A stretch of 35,032 nt of DNA from an uncultured Alistipes sp. (GTDB lineage: Bacteria > Bacteroidota > Bacteroidia > Bacteroidales > Rikenellaceae). The notes under the pieces were generated by a model. It had not been told where the DNA came from and ran no database searches. It saw nothing but the letters and a program-made list of their open reading frames with translations. Location: NCBI GenBank assembly GCA_944321205.1, contig CALUKK010000057.1, positions 1-35,032 on the forward strand. Direction: 5' to 3'. Both the position numbers and the translations under genes were made by a program. This document shows positions 24,617-33,559 of the stretch, piece by piece (the stretch's first letter is position 1; each line of letters begins with the position of its first letter).

Positions 24617-24642
24617 CCCGAAGGCCGAAACGGCTTCCCGGC

Positions 24643-24683
24643 AAAAAAGCCCCTCGCCCGTCAGTCCGGGCGAGGGGCTTTTT
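24643..24683 (+). terminator. Rho-independent terminator after the GH97 gene
   Basis: Arms 24644-24660 and 24667-24683 pair over 17 bp (A-run, GCCCCTCGCCCG, 6-nt loop, complement ending in five T). The A and T runs make it usable from either strand. Confidence 0.92.
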
Positions 24684-24700
24684 CCGGTACCCGAAGGAAC

Positions 24701-24741
24701 GGCACTCCCGCTCCGGGCTTCAAGGCCGGAGCGGGAGTGCC
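24701..24741 (-). terminator. Hairpin after the PII-like gene (efflux operon 3' end)
   Basis: GGCACTCCCGCTCCGG (24701-24716) pairs perfectly with 24726-24741 across a 9-nt loop. It lies 21 bp beyond the stop of the leftward PII-like gene. There is no strong T-run, so the leftward transcript may also use the adjacent hairpin at 24644-24683. Confidence 0.65.
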
Positions 24742-24762
24742 GGCCAGGTCGTCCGGAATCGA

Positions 24763-25056
24763 TCAGAGACCCCCTTCAACGGTCCAGTAGAAGGCCCGCG
24801 AACCCTGCATCTTCGTGGCGGCATCCAACTCCCGGAGTGCCGTCAGCAGCGGTTCGAGCTGTTCGTCGTCGATGATGGTCAGAATCGAGGCGTTCATCGA
24901 CGGCCAGGCATGCGTCCCGTAGTGGGGCTCGCCATCCACGGAGCCCCGGCCCTGGGTCAAGGCCCACTTCGTAAAACCGCGGATCCCCTGTTCGTCGAGA
25001 ATCGCATGAACCCGGTCCGTCAGGGCCTGGTTATAGGATAAGAATACGGCTTTCAT
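24763..25056 (-). CDS. Small PII-like protein of an RND efflux operon
   Basis: The protein has 97 residues and no signal peptide, so it is cytoplasmic. The predicted order beta-alpha-beta-beta-alpha-beta (KAVFLSYN, then helix QALTDRVHAILDEQGI, FTKWALTQGRGS, ILTIIDD, helix EQLEPLLTALRELD, RAFYWTVEG) is the ferredoxin-like fold of PII/CutA-like proteins. The loop between strands 2 and 3 (DGEPHYGTHAWPSMN) stands where the PII T-loop would be and is rich in His, Tyr and Trp. It is the last gene of the TetR-OMF-MFP-RND operon, 31 bp after the pump. The role is unknown; sensing a ligand or modulating the pump is inference. Confidence 0.75.
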   Translation of the reverse strand: MKAVFLSYNQALTDRVHAILDEQGIRGFTKWALTQGRGSVDGEPHYGTHAWPSMNASILTIIDDEQLEPLLTALRELDAATKMQGSRAFYWTVEGGL

Positions 25057-25087
25057 CTTCGTCGTCTATTTACACTTACTGACTCGT

Positions 25088-28000
25088 TCAATGCCTGCCG
25101 GCCTGATGCGCCGCCGAGAGCCGGGCCAGACGCTCCCGCTCCCTGCGCTGTGAACGGTTTACGAGGATCGAATAGAGCACCGGCACGATGAAGAGCGTCA
25201 GAATCGTCGAAAAGGTCAGACCCCCGATCACGGCAATACCCATCGGCTGCCACGTCTCCGAACCGGCTCCCGTGCCGATGGCCAGCGGAACCATGCCCAA
25301 CACCGTCGTGAACGAGGTCATCAGAACCGGTCGCAGACGGCTCTTGCCGCCCGCTATCACCGCCTCGTAGACGCCCGAACCCCGCTCGATCAGCAGGTTC
25401 ATGTAGTCCACCATCACGATACCGTTCTTCGTCACGATGCCCACCAGCATGATCGCGCCGATCAACGCAATGAGCGACAGCGGCGTCGAGGTCAGCCACA
25501 ATGCCAGAAAGACACCTGTGAAGGCGAACGGAATGGTGAACATGATGATGAAGGGGAACTTCAGCGACTCGAACTGCGTGGCCATGACGATATAGACCAG
25601 GATGACGATCAGTACGAACAGGGTCAGCAGATCCGAAAAGGCGTCGCCCTGATCCTCCACCGTACCGCCCACCTCCAGATCCACGCCGTCCGGCGTCGGA
25701 TAGTCGGCCAGCAGCGCATCGACCTCCTGCAGCACGTCGCCAAGCGCCACCCCCGCACCCAGCGTCGACTCCACGGCTATGACCCGCTGGCGGTTCTCGC
25801 GTTCGATCTCCGGGGCCGCATACTCCTCCTCGACACGTCCCACCTCCTTGAGCTTCACGGGGCGTCCCTGCGCATTGTAGAGCGTGATGTTCTCGACATC
25901 CTCCACCCGCGTGCGGAACGGCTCGGCGTAGCGAACCACAATGTCGTATTCGTCCCCGTCCTCGCGGTATTTCGACGCAACAAGTCCGTCGATACGGTTG
26001 CGCACGGCCTGCGAGGCTGTCGCACTGTTCATCCCGTAGTACGCCAGGCGCTCGCGGTCAAAGACCACGTTAAACTCCGGACGCAGATCATCGCGCGAAA
26101 GCTTTACGTCCCGAACACCCGGCAAGCCGCGCATCCGCTCCTTCAGATCGTTGGCAATGGCGTTCGTCTGGTCCATGTCATACCCGAAAACCTTGATGTT
26201 CACAGTCGACGATCCGCTCATGCTGCCCATCGAACCGCCCGGCGTCACCGTATACTGCCGCACCTCGGGAATGCGGTCCAGATCCTGCCGCAGCAGATCC
26301 GAAATCGCATAGATCGACCGCTCGCGCCCCTCAACGTCGGTCAGACGCAGGTTGTAGTTGATGATATGCGAGCCGGTGGTCTGCATCGCCGCAAAGGCAT
26401 CGTCCGACGAACTGGCTCCCGATGAGGCCGAAACCAGGATGATCTCCGGATATTTCGCATAGATGATGCTGTCGATCTGACGCGCTATGCGGGCCGTATA
26501 ATCCACGGCGATGTTCTGTTCGAGCTCGACCGTCGCGGCTATGCGGTTGTTGTCCGACGGCGGGAAAAACTCCGTCGGAACCTGCGTCAGCAGACCCAGT
26601 GACAACACAAAGACCGACATCATCGAAAAAACCGTGATCCTCCGGTGATGAACCACCCACTCGAGAGCCCGGGCATAGGCTCCGTCAAGCCACGTCAGGG
26701 CCCGGTCGATCGGTTTGTAGACAATGCCCAGTCCCTTGTAGTCGTGCTGACCGCCCTCGAGTTTGAGCATGTAGGCCGACATCATCGGCGTCAGCGTGAT
26801 GGCCGCCGTCGTCGAAACGCACACCACGATCGTCACGATCCACCCCAACTCGCGGAACAGGATCCCCGCCATGCCCGGGATCATCGTCAGCGGCAGGAAG
26901 ACCGCCACCACCACCAGCGTCGTGGCGATCACCGACAGCCATACCTCGTTCGTCGCATAGATGGCCGCCTCCTTGGGATTCGAACCCCGCTCGATGTGGG
27001 TGGTGATGTTCTCAAGAACAACGATCGCATCGTCGACCACCATGCCGATGGCTATCGACAACGACGACAACGAGATGATGTTCAACGTCGAACCCGTGGC
27101 GAAAAGATAGATGAACGAACAGATCAGCGACACGGGGATCGTCATGCAGATGATCAGCGTCGCACGCCACCGCCCCAGAAAGATCATCACAACCAGCACC
27201 ACGAAGACAAAGGCATAGAGAACCGTCTCCGACAACGACCCGATGGCGTCGGTGATCTCCTGCGACGCTTCGTAGATCAACTCCATCTTCACATCCTTCG
27301 GAAGACTCCGCTGGATCTCGGGAAGCCGCTGCTGGATCTCCCGAACGATGCTCACCGTATTGGCTCCCGACTGCTTCTGGAACATCACCCGAACGCCCCG
27401 CTGTCCGTTGACCCGTTCGTCCATGGTCGCCTTCTCCAGCGTATCCCGGATCTCGGCCACGTCCGACAACCGGACCGTCCGACCTCCGGCATTCGAAACC
27501 ACCACGTCACGAAGTTCATCCGACAGGCGGAACTCTCCGTCTGCCTTGATATTGAAGGTATTGTTGCCGATGTCGATCGTACCGCTCGGAACGTTGACGT
27601 TCTCCGCCGCGATGATCTGACCCAACTGCTCGACCGTCAGGTTGTAGGCCTCGAGCTTCGTCGGGTCGACGTTGACCTGCACCTCCCGCTCCGGGGCCCC
27701 GATCACCGAAACCGCACCCACGCCGTCAACGCGGTTGAGCACGTTGACCAGCTTGTCATCGAGGATCTTGTTCAGCGCCGGATAGCTTTCATCGGCCGTT
27801 ACGGCCAGCATCATCACCGGGATCATCGAGGTCGAGAACTTGAATATCGTCGGATAATCGATGTCGTCCGGCAGAAGCGACTGAACGCGCGACACCACGT
27901 CGCGGATCTCGTTCGCCCCCTCGTTCAGGTCCGAACCGTATTCGAACTCCACGGTGATCATCGAGACGTTGTCCTGGGATTTCGAGGTCAGCTTCTTGAG

Positions 28001-28228
28001 GTTGCTCACCGTATTGAGGTTGTCCTCAAGCACCCGCGTGATGTTGGTCTCGATCTCCGAGGCGTTGGCCCCGGGATAGAACGTGATGACCGAAATCTGC
28101 GGAATCTCGATCTCGGGATACTGGTCCACGGCCAGGTTCTTCAGCGAGAACAGACCGAAGACAATCACGCCGACGAACAGCAGGACCGTAGAAATCGGTT
28201 TGCGGACCGCACTTTCGTAGATCTTCAT
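25088..28228 (-). CDS. RND efflux pump inner-membrane transporter (AcrB/MexB-type)
   Basis: The protein has 1046 residues, the normal length for HAE-type RND pumps. It begins MKIYESAVRKPISTVLLFVGVIVFG (TM1). A first periplasmic porter domain contains LAVDQYPEIEIPQISV. TM4 has IGMVVDDAIVVLEN with D399-D400 (AcrB D407/D408), and TM10 has GIVTKNGIVMVDY with K934 (AcrB K940), so the proton relay is intact. A second porter domain carries PGGSMGSMSGSSTVNIKVFGYD. Drugs, bile acids or hydrophobic compounds are likely substrates; specificity cannot be read from sequence. It lies 12 bp after the membrane fusion protein gene. Confidence 0.96.
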   Translation of the reverse strand: MKIYESAVRKPISTVLLFVGVIVFGLFSLKNLAVDQYPEIEIPQISVITFYPGANASEIETNITRVLEDNLNTVSNLKKLTSKSQDNVSMITVEFEYGSDLNEGANEIRDVVSRVQSLLPDDIDYPTIFKFSTSMIPVMMLAVTADESYPALNKILDDKLVNVLNRVDGVGAVSVIGAPEREVQVNVDPTKLEAYNLTVEQLGQIIAAENVNVPSGTIDIGNNTFNIKADGEFRLSDELRDVVVSNAGGRTVRLSDVAEIRDTLEKATMDERVNGQRGVRVMFQKQSGANTVSIVREIQQRLPEIQRSLPKDVKMELIYEASQEITDAIGSLSETVLYAFVFVVLVVMIFLGRWRATLIICMTIPVSLICSFIYLFATGSTLNIISLSSLSIAIGMVVDDAIVVLENITTHIERGSNPKEAAIYATNEVWLSVIATTLVVVAVFLPLTMIPGMAGILFRELGWIVTIVVCVSTTAAITLTPMMSAYMLKLEGGQHDYKGLGIVYKPIDRALTWLDGAYARALEWVVHHRRITVFSMMSVFVLSLGLLTQVPTEFFPPSDNNRIAATVELEQNIAVDYTARIARQIDSIIYAKYPEIILVSASSGASSSDDAFAAMQTTGSHIINYNLRLTDVEGRERSIYAISDLLRQDLDRIPEVRQYTVTPGGSMGSMSGSSTVNIKVFGYDMDQTNAIANDLKERMRGLPGVRDVKLSRDDLRPEFNVVFDRERLAYYGMNSATASQAVRNRIDGLVASKYREDGDEYDIVVRYAEPFRTRVEDVENITLYNAQGRPVKLKEVGRVEEEYAAPEIERENRQRVIAVESTLGAGVALGDVLQEVDALLADYPTPDGVDLEVGGTVEDQGDAFSDLLTLFVLIVILVYIVMATQFESLKFPFIIMFTIPFAFTGVFLALWLTSTPLSLIALIGAIMLVGIVTKNGIVMVDYMNLLIERGSGVYEAVIAGGKSRLRPVLMTSFTTVLGMVPLAIGTGAGSETWQPMGIAVIGGLTFSTILTLFIVPVLYSILVNRSQRRERERLARLSAAHQAGRH

Positions 28229-28240
28229 CGTCTGTCGCTT

Positions 28241-29254
28241 TTAATCCTTCTTGATTTCAACACGCGCGCCGTCGTAGAGCTTCGACAAAGCCGTCACGGC
28301 CACCTGCTCCCCCGGCTCAACACCCCGCAGAATATCCATCCGGTTCCCGACCTGACGCCCTACCTCAACGGCCCGACGCTCGGCAATCGTATCCCCGAGA
28401 ATGACGTACAGGTAGCGCTCCGCAGATCCCACCTGCTTCTGGATGGCCACGTCGGGAACAAGCACCCCCTGTTTCCCGCCCATGTCGAAGATCGTCCGGG
28501 CATACATCCCCGGCCGCAGAAGACCCTCGCCGTTCGGAACGCGAACCTCCACCTTGAAGGTCCGCGTCGCCGGATCCAGCGCCGGGTAGATCAACGACAC
28601 GTGTCCCTCGAAATGCTGATCCGGAAAGATCTCAACATCCACACGAACCGGCATCCCCACCTTCACCTGCGGGAAAAACTGCTCCGAAATGTTGACGATG
28701 ACCTTCAGCGGATCGATCTGCATGATGTGCAGAATGGGCTGCTGCGCAAAGAGATCCCCCGACTCGTAGTTGCGGGCCGTGACCACTCCCGTGATCGGTG
28801 AGTGGACCTCGATATTGCGCTTCAGGTTGGCCACCACCTCGCGCTGCACGTCCAGCTGCGCCCGCGCCTGCTCGATCTGCTGGGCCGAGATTCCCCCCGC
28901 CTCGTAGACCGGCAGCAGACGGTTGTAGTCGCTCTCGATGGTCTGAAGCTGGACCAGCTGCTGCGTATACTGCGTCGGGTCGAGCGAGACCACAAGCTGG
29001 CCCTCCTGTACCTCGTCCCCCACCTCGACCCAGATACGGTCGATATGCACGCCCGTGGCCGCCGGCGTGATGTCGTTCTCCCGGTAGGGCTCGATCTCCG
29101 AGGTGAACTCCTCCGTGAGGCGGATCTCCTCGCCTAGGGCCGCCTTGCTGCGCGTCAAAACCCCTTTCGTCTCCGATGCGGGGTCCGTACCCCGATTGCC
29201 CCGGCATCCGACAGTCAATGCGGCCGCGGCCAGGATCCACAATATCTTCTTCAT
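28241..29254 (-). CDS. RND efflux membrane fusion (adaptor) lipoprotein
   Basis: The protein has 337 residues. The lipoprotein signal ends at Cys17 (LTVGC). A barrel-sandwich half (IDRIWVEVGDEVQEGQLVVSLDP) is followed by a short alpha-hairpin (QLVQLQTIESDYNRLLPVYEAGGISAQQIEQARAQLDVQREVVANLKRNI). The second sandwich half (VHSPITGVVTARNYESGDLFAQQPILHIMQ), a beta-barrel and a membrane-proximal domain come last. It bridges the RND pump and the TolC-like channel. The gap to the outer-membrane gene upstream is 33 bp. Confidence 0.95.
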   Translation of the reverse strand: MKKILWILAAAALTVGCRGNRGTDPASETKGVLTRSKAALGEEIRLTEEFTSEIEPYRENDITPAATGVHIDRIWVEVGDEVQEGQLVVSLDPTQYTQQLVQLQTIESDYNRLLPVYEAGGISAQQIEQARAQLDVQREVVANLKRNIEVHSPITGVVTARNYESGDLFAQQPILHIMQIDPLKVIVNISEQFFPQVKVGMPVRVDVEIFPDQHFEGHVSLIYPALDPATRTFKVEVRVPNGEGLLRPGMYARTIFDMGGKQGVLVPDVAIQKQVGSAERYLYVILGDTIAERRAVEVGRQVGNRMDILRGVEPGEQVAVTALSKLYDGARVEIKKD

Positions 29255-29287
29255 GGTGCTACTTTTGCCGTTGGTTCGTTTTCGATA

Positions 29288-30601
29288 TCAGGGTTCTCGC
29301 CCCACGATCCGGTCATACTCGGCCTTCGCCGTCAGGTAGTCGTAGATCGCCTGCGAAAAATTCAATTGCGCCTGGGTCTGCGCCAGCTGCGCACTGTTCA
29401 ACTCCAGGATCGTACCGGCTCCCGCCCGGTAGCGCGTATCCGAAATCCGGTAGGCCTTGCGTGCCTGCTCGACCGTCAACTCCTGCGCGAACATCGTCTC
29501 CCGGGCCGTCATCAGATCGTTCAGCGCCGAACGCACCTGGACGTCGAGCTGCTGCCGCGCATAAAGCCGTTGCAGCGTGATCTGCGAAATCTGGTTCTTC
29601 AACTCCCGCGACTTGTTCATGCGCGTCAGTCCCCCGAAGATCGGAACCGACAGCTGCACCCCCACCGAAATCGGATTGGTCCAGAAGTAACGCGAGTCGT
29701 CGCCGTCCCCGAAACCCATGAAGGGCTCCATGTCGTTACCCGTCCAGGAGGTCGTGCCGAAGGCCGCCAGGGTCGGAAGACGCCCGGCGTTGGCCGCACG
29801 AAGCGAACGTCGCAGCAACTCCTCCTGCAATTCGAGCGAACGCAGGCTGCTGTTCTGCGAAAGATCCGACGTCAGACCGTCGGTCCCCGCCAGCACCTCG
29901 TCCCGCATCGAGTCCAGATTCCCCTCCACCTCGATCTCAACCTCCTCCGGTATCGACAGGTACATCTTCAGCATCAGTTTCGCCAGCTTGATCGAATTCT
30001 CGGTCTGAAGGATCGTCGGACGCAGGTTGCTCAACTGGACCTGGGCCGTCAGCAGGTCGTACTCCGACATCAGCCCGTGTTCGTACTGCACCCGGGTGTC
30101 GTCGACCGTACGCTGAACGGTCGCCTCCGATTCGCGCAGAACGGAAAGCGATTGTTCGGCCAGCAGAATGTTGTAAAACGACTTGCGGACCTCGGCCACC
30201 AGGTCGATCCGCGTCGCACGCGCCGATTCAACCGCCGCAGCTCGCTGTGCATCGTTCATCTTCAAGGTCCGGTAGACCGACGGCGCAAAAAGCGGCAACG
30301 TCAGATCCCCCTGCAGCGCGAAGGTGTTGTCGGCACCGAACGACAGGCCGCCCCGCATCTCCGACTTGACGATCGCCCGCGTATAGTTGCCCGACGCCGA
30401 AAGCTGTGGAAGAAGTGTGCCCCACGTCTGTCGGCGTACGTAGTCGTAGCGCTCGACCTCCATCTCCGCAACCCGGATGGTCGGATTCTCACTCATGGCC
30501 AGATCCACGGCCTGCTTCAGCGTCAGACGCATCTGACCTGCCGCATCCTCCAATCCCAGGCTGCATACCCCGACCAGGAGCGTGTACAGAATCTTTTTCA
30601 T
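29288..30601 (-). CDS. TolC-like outer-membrane efflux protein
   Basis: The protein has 437 residues with a signal peptide (MKKILYTLLVGVCSLGLEDAAGQ). The two-fold OEP architecture is visible. Repeat 1 starts at LTLKQAVDLAMSENPTIRVAEMEVERYDYVRRQTWGTLLPQLSASGNYT; repeat 2 starts near LSQNSSLRSLELQEELLRRSLRAANAGRLPTLAAFGTTSWTGND. Long amphipathic helices end at SQAIYDYLTAKAEYDRIVG. It supplies the exit duct for the RND pump encoded downstream. Its stop-to-start spacing puts it 9 bp after the TetR gene. Confidence 0.95.
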   Translation of the reverse strand: MKKILYTLLVGVCSLGLEDAAGQMRLTLKQAVDLAMSENPTIRVAEMEVERYDYVRRQTWGTLLPQLSASGNYTRAIVKSEMRGGLSFGADNTFALQGDLTLPLFAPSVYRTLKMNDAQRAAAVESARATRIDLVAEVRKSFYNILLAEQSLSVLRESEATVQRTVDDTRVQYEHGLMSEYDLLTAQVQLSNLRPTILQTENSIKLAKLMLKMYLSIPEEVEIEVEGNLDSMRDEVLAGTDGLTSDLSQNSSLRSLELQEELLRRSLRAANAGRLPTLAAFGTTSWTGNDMEPFMGFGDGDDSRYFWTNPISVGVQLSVPIFGGLTRMNKSRELKNQISQITLQRLYARQQLDVQVRSALNDLMTARETMFAQELTVEQARKAYRISDTRYRAGAGTILELNSAQLAQTQAQLNFSQAIYDYLTAKAEYDRIVGREP

Positions 30602-30610
30602 ATCTCCAAG

Positions 30611-31264
30611 TTATCTTTTCCTCGTGGAGGCACCGGACTCTCCCGCCGAACCGGCCGGATCGAAACTCTTCCGATAGTCGTCGATCAGACGCGCCCCCTC
30701 GGGCGTCGAGATCCCCCGGAAAAAGTTGCTGACGATCTGCACGAAAGCCTCACGTTCGCTCATCCCCTCGGGCAGCAGAAGATCCTTGCGGTCCGTAATC
30801 GCCGATGCCGTATAGTACAGGACCGATATGGCCAGATCGATATTGATCGTTGCAACAAACAGACCATCACGGATCCCCTGTTCGAGCATCTTGCGCAGAT
30901 CCTGACGGCTTCGGGCCGAACCTTCCCGCAACAACCGCTCGTGAACCGCCGGATAGAACTTCCGCAGATTGCTCTGCAAGCGCTGCACCGACTCCGAATC
31001 GTTCATCACGCAGACCAGCACCCGGAACATCGCCTCCAGCACATTCCGCGCCGAACTGCTTACCCGTTGCCGTTCGAGCCGCTTGCACTCGAAAAAATGC
31101 TCCATGGACAGGTACAGCAGACTCTCCTTGTCCCCGAACAACTCATAGAGCGTTCGCTTCGATACGCCCAGCTGCTGCGCGATGTCGTCCATCCGGACGG
31201 ACTTGATCCCCTCCGAAACAAACATCTGCATCGCCTGGGCGATGATCCGTTCCTTTTGATCCAT
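30611..31264 (-). CDS. TetR/AcrR-family transcriptional regulator of the efflux operon
   Basis: The protein has 217 residues. The N-terminal helix-turn-helix domain (about 5-50) contains RIIAQAMQMFVSEGIKSVRMDDIAQQLGVSKRTLYELFGDKESLLYLSMEHFF, with the recognition helix at VSKRTLYELF. The C-terminal part is a mostly helical ligand domain. It is the first gene of the operon it probably represses, so it would be autoregulated. The C-terminus (GSAGESGASTRKR) is polar and disordered-looking. Confidence 0.94.
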   Translation of the reverse strand: MDQKERIIAQAMQMFVSEGIKSVRMDDIAQQLGVSKRTLYELFGDKESLLYLSMEHFFECKRLERQRVSSSARNVLEAMFRVLVCVMNDSESVQRLQSNLRKFYPAVHERLLREGSARSRQDLRKMLEQGIRDGLFVATINIDLAISVLYYTASAITDRKDLLLPEGMSEREAFVQIVSNFFRGISTPEGARLIDDYRKSFDPAGSAGESGASTRKR

Positions 31265-31294
31265 GGACTTGTGTTTTGAGTGTGTTGTCGATTA

Positions 31295-31325
31295 CAAATA
31301 TAAAAACAAAACCCGAAAAACCAAA
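31295..31325 (-). promoter_or_regulatory. Promoter of the TetR-efflux operon
   Basis: On the minus strand TTTG (31325-31322) and TATATTTG (31302-31295) are separated by 19 bp, a good -33/-7 pair. The leader is about 25 nt. No convincing TetR palindrome could be picked out nearby. Confidence 0.75.
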
Positions 31326-31582
31326 AAAGTTTTCCCGTTTATTACGGGAAGGGGTAGAGTAAAGGGAGGGGTAAGGCCGGAAGACAATGGGTTGGCGGGC
31401 AGGTGCGGACAGGTGGCAGGCATGGCAGGCTGAGCGCGGATACGGGTGCAGGTGCAGGTGCGGGTCAGCGGACGAAGGCCGGTGGTTAGTGGCTGGTGGT
31501 TAGTGACTGGTTTGGAGGGAGAGAAAAGATTGGAAGGAATGGATGATCGGAGAACAGCCGTAGAAGGGGCCGCAGGGTCGAC
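31326..31582. repeat. Gene-free spacer with short tandem repeats
   Basis: I see no gene in this stretch between the efflux operon promoter and the transporter terminator. It contains several GGCAGG-type words at 31394-31432 and a 6-bp repeat (GGTGCA units) at 31445-31464. Two 14-bp units, GGTGGTTAGTGGCT and GGTGGTTAGTGACT, lie back to back at 31481-31508. Purine/G-rich skew on the plus strand sets it apart from its neighbours. Confidence 0.7.
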
Positions 31583-31612
31583 AAAAAAGCCCGGACGAAA
31601 TATCGTCCGGGC
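31583..31612 (-). terminator. Rho-independent terminator of the POT transporter gene
   Basis: GCCCGGACGA (31589-31598) and its complement (31603-31612) form a 10-bp stem with an AATA loop. It is followed on the minus strand by six T (plus-strand A at 31583-31588). It lies 22 bp beyond the stop codon. Confidence 0.93.
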
Positions 31613-31634
31613 CTCGCGTATCACAACGCCGGCA

Positions 31635-33323
31635 TCAGGCCGCCGTCGCGTTTTCCAACTTGCGCATGATCGAGAAGATGAAGAGCGCCGAAAGCAGACA
31701 CAGCACGATCAGCACGCTCCAGACCATCCACAGCGCCATGCCGCTGCCCCACAGATAACCGATCAGTGACGTGGCGTAGTTGCCGATGGCCGTGGCGGCA
31801 AACCAGCATCCCATCATCATACCCTTGTATTTCGGAGGTGCCACCTTCGAAACGAACGAAATACCCATCGGCGAGAGCAGCAGCTCGGCAAACGTCAGCA
31901 CCAGATAGGTCGAGATCAGCCAGTTCTGAGATACGAACTGATCGCTCGCTCCGACAGCCTTCACCTCGGCCGGCGACATCAGCCCGACCGAACCGACCGT
32001 CAGAATCAAAAAGCCCAGAGCCGCAATGATCATTCCCATTCCGATCTTGCGCGGTGCCGATGGCTCCTTGCCCTTGCGGGCCAGAGCCGTGAAGATCGCA
32101 ACCGAGATGGGCGTCAGACCCACCACATAGAAGGGGTTGAACTGCTGGAAGTCCGAAGGCAGAATGTGTACCGGATCCGGCGTGAGCGTATAGCGGTAGA
32201 TCAGCGCTCCTACGGCCACAACAACCGCCGCTACCGAAATCAGCTTGCCGCGGCTCTTCTCCGACTGGAAGAAGCCGACCAGTCCGTAGACCCCGACCAG
32301 CACCAGCACCAGATTGAAGATATCGAAGCCCATGCGCGTTATGCCCGTCGCCTCGGAGGTCGTGTAGTCACGCGCGAAGAAGGTCATCGTCGAACCGTTC
32401 TGGTGGAAAGCCATCCAGAAGAAGATCACAACGGCAAAAACAAGCATCAGCGCCGTGATGCGCGACTTGGTCTGCGCCGGCGTCAGCTCGGCGGCCTTCA
32501 CGCCGGCCGACGTTGCGGCTGCCGCCTGCTGCTTGGCCGTCACATCGGCGTGTTTGAACGTCCGGCGGAAGCCCACGTAGATCAGATAGGAGACCACCAG
32601 CGAGATGCACGCCACCCCGAAGCCCATGTTGTAGGCCGTCGAGAGTTTTTCGATATAGTGCTGCGAGAACTCGCCCAGATCCGTAATCGTCGTGCTCATC
32701 GAGGCTGCCAGCTCCTGAAGCTTCGACAGCGGCTCGGCTGGCATCTGACTGCCCAGTTCGAGGTACTGGTGGGCAAGGGCCGGGATCTGTCCGTTATAGA
32801 CCAGACCGTCCTGCGCCAGGAAGTGGTTGGTGATCCATTTGGCCATACCCGGAGCGAACATGGCTCCGATGTTGATCGCCATATAGAAAATCGAAAAGGC
32901 ATTGTCCCGTTTGGACTGGTAGGCGGGATCATCGTAGAGATTGCCCACCAGAACCTGAAGATTACCCTTGAAGAGGCCCGTTCCACACGCGATCAGCGCC
33001 AGCGCCCCGAACATCATGGCCTGTCCCGCAAAGCCCGTTCCCGTCGGTATGGCTAACAGCGCATATCCCGCAAACATCACGAAAATACCCAGCGTGACCA
33101 TCTTCCCGAACCCGAACCGGTCGGCCAGGATGCCGCCAAAGAAGGGCATGAAATAGACCGCGGCCAGGAAAATACCGTAAATCTGGGTCGTTACAGCCTC
33201 GGTATAACCGAATTTCGCCTGCAGAAACAAGGTAAAGATCGCAAGCATGGTATAGTAGCCGAAGCGCTCGCCCGTATTGGCCAGCGACAGGGCATACAAA
33301 CCTTTGGGTTGTCCTTTGAACAT
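31635..33323 (-). CDS. POT/PTR-family proton-dependent oligopeptide transporter
   Basis: The protein has 562 residues and is polytopic (about 14 membrane segments). The first helix carries NTGERFGYYTMLAIFTLFLQ; the family motif is ExxERFxYY, and here the first Glu is Asn, as I recall for other Bacteroidetes members. Next come FFGGILADRFGFGKMVTLG (MFS-type loop), GTGLFKGNLQVLVGNLYDD and DNAFSIFYMAINIGAMFAP, all typical of POT proteins. A long loop of about 60-70 residues follows around LVYNGQIPALAHQYLELGSQMPAEPLSKLQELAASM. It imports di- and tripeptides with protons across the inner membrane. It is a single-gene unit. Confidence 0.94.
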   Translation of the reverse strand: MFKGQPKGLYALSLANTGERFGYYTMLAIFTLFLQAKFGYTEAVTTQIYGIFLAAVYFMPFFGGILADRFGFGKMVTLGIFVMFAGYALLAIPTGTGFAGQAMMFGALALIACGTGLFKGNLQVLVGNLYDDPAYQSKRDNAFSIFYMAINIGAMFAPGMAKWITNHFLAQDGLVYNGQIPALAHQYLELGSQMPAEPLSKLQELAASMSTTITDLGEFSQHYIEKLSTAYNMGFGVACISLVVSYLIYVGFRRTFKHADVTAKQQAAAATSAGVKAAELTPAQTKSRITALMLVFAVVIFFWMAFHQNGSTMTFFARDYTTSEATGITRMGFDIFNLVLVLVGVYGLVGFFQSEKSRGKLISVAAVVVAVGALIYRYTLTPDPVHILPSDFQQFNPFYVVGLTPISVAIFTALARKGKEPSAPRKIGMGMIIAALGFLILTVGSVGLMSPAEVKAVGASDQFVSQNWLISTYLVLTFAELLLSPMGISFVSKVAPPKYKGMMMGCWFAATAIGNYATSLIGYLWGSGMALWMVWSVLIVLCLLSALFIFSIMRKLENATAA

Positions 33324-33366
33324 AGTTGATTGTGAATTAGAGAATGATTCGTTTTTTGTTTGACGA

Positions 33367-33374
33367 CAAATTTA
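33367..33374 (-). promoter_or_regulatory. -7 box of the POT transporter gene
   Basis: The minus strand reads TAAATTTG, matching TAnnTTTG. It would give a leader of about 35-38 nt to the ATG at 33323. No clear -33 TTTG is seen. Confidence 0.6.
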
Positions 33375-33534
33375 GAACTTTTTTCGAGATTTCCGAAGAA
33401 CACGGGTTACCTCCCGATAAAAATATTGGGTCCGGATACACTTTTTTTGACAATTTTTTTGTCCTTTTCGAAAATCGGGACCCGCCGATCGCAAAAACTC
33501 TCCGCCAAAAATGAGCCTGCTCCCGAAAATTTCG

Positions 33535-33542
33535 TATATTTG
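33535..33542 (+). promoter_or_regulatory. -7 box of the branching enzyme gene
   Basis: TATATTTG matches TAnnTTTG, 17 bp before the ATG at 33560, so the leader is only about 10 nt. No -33 TTTG is present at the usual spacing. Confidence 0.65.
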
Positions 33543-33559
33543 TATAAAACCAAGCCACC

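Noticed and set aside
26645-31279. Long plus-strand frames opposite the RND, adaptor, TolC and TetR genes
   Set aside because: They are shadows of well-supported minus-strand genes, Arg/His/Asp-rich and without domain signatures.
31292-31624. 110-codon minus-strand frame in the spacer before the POT terminator
   Set aside because: It runs through the terminator hairpin, the tandem repeats and the efflux promoter, and its product is low-complexity Pro/Thr/Ser text.
33442-33464. T-rich stretch with GACAA...TTGTC between the POT and branching enzyme genes, considered as another copy of the PUL operator
   Set aside because: The two cores are 12 bp apart instead of 21, and the distance to either -7 box does not match; it is probably ordinary AT-rich promoter DNA.
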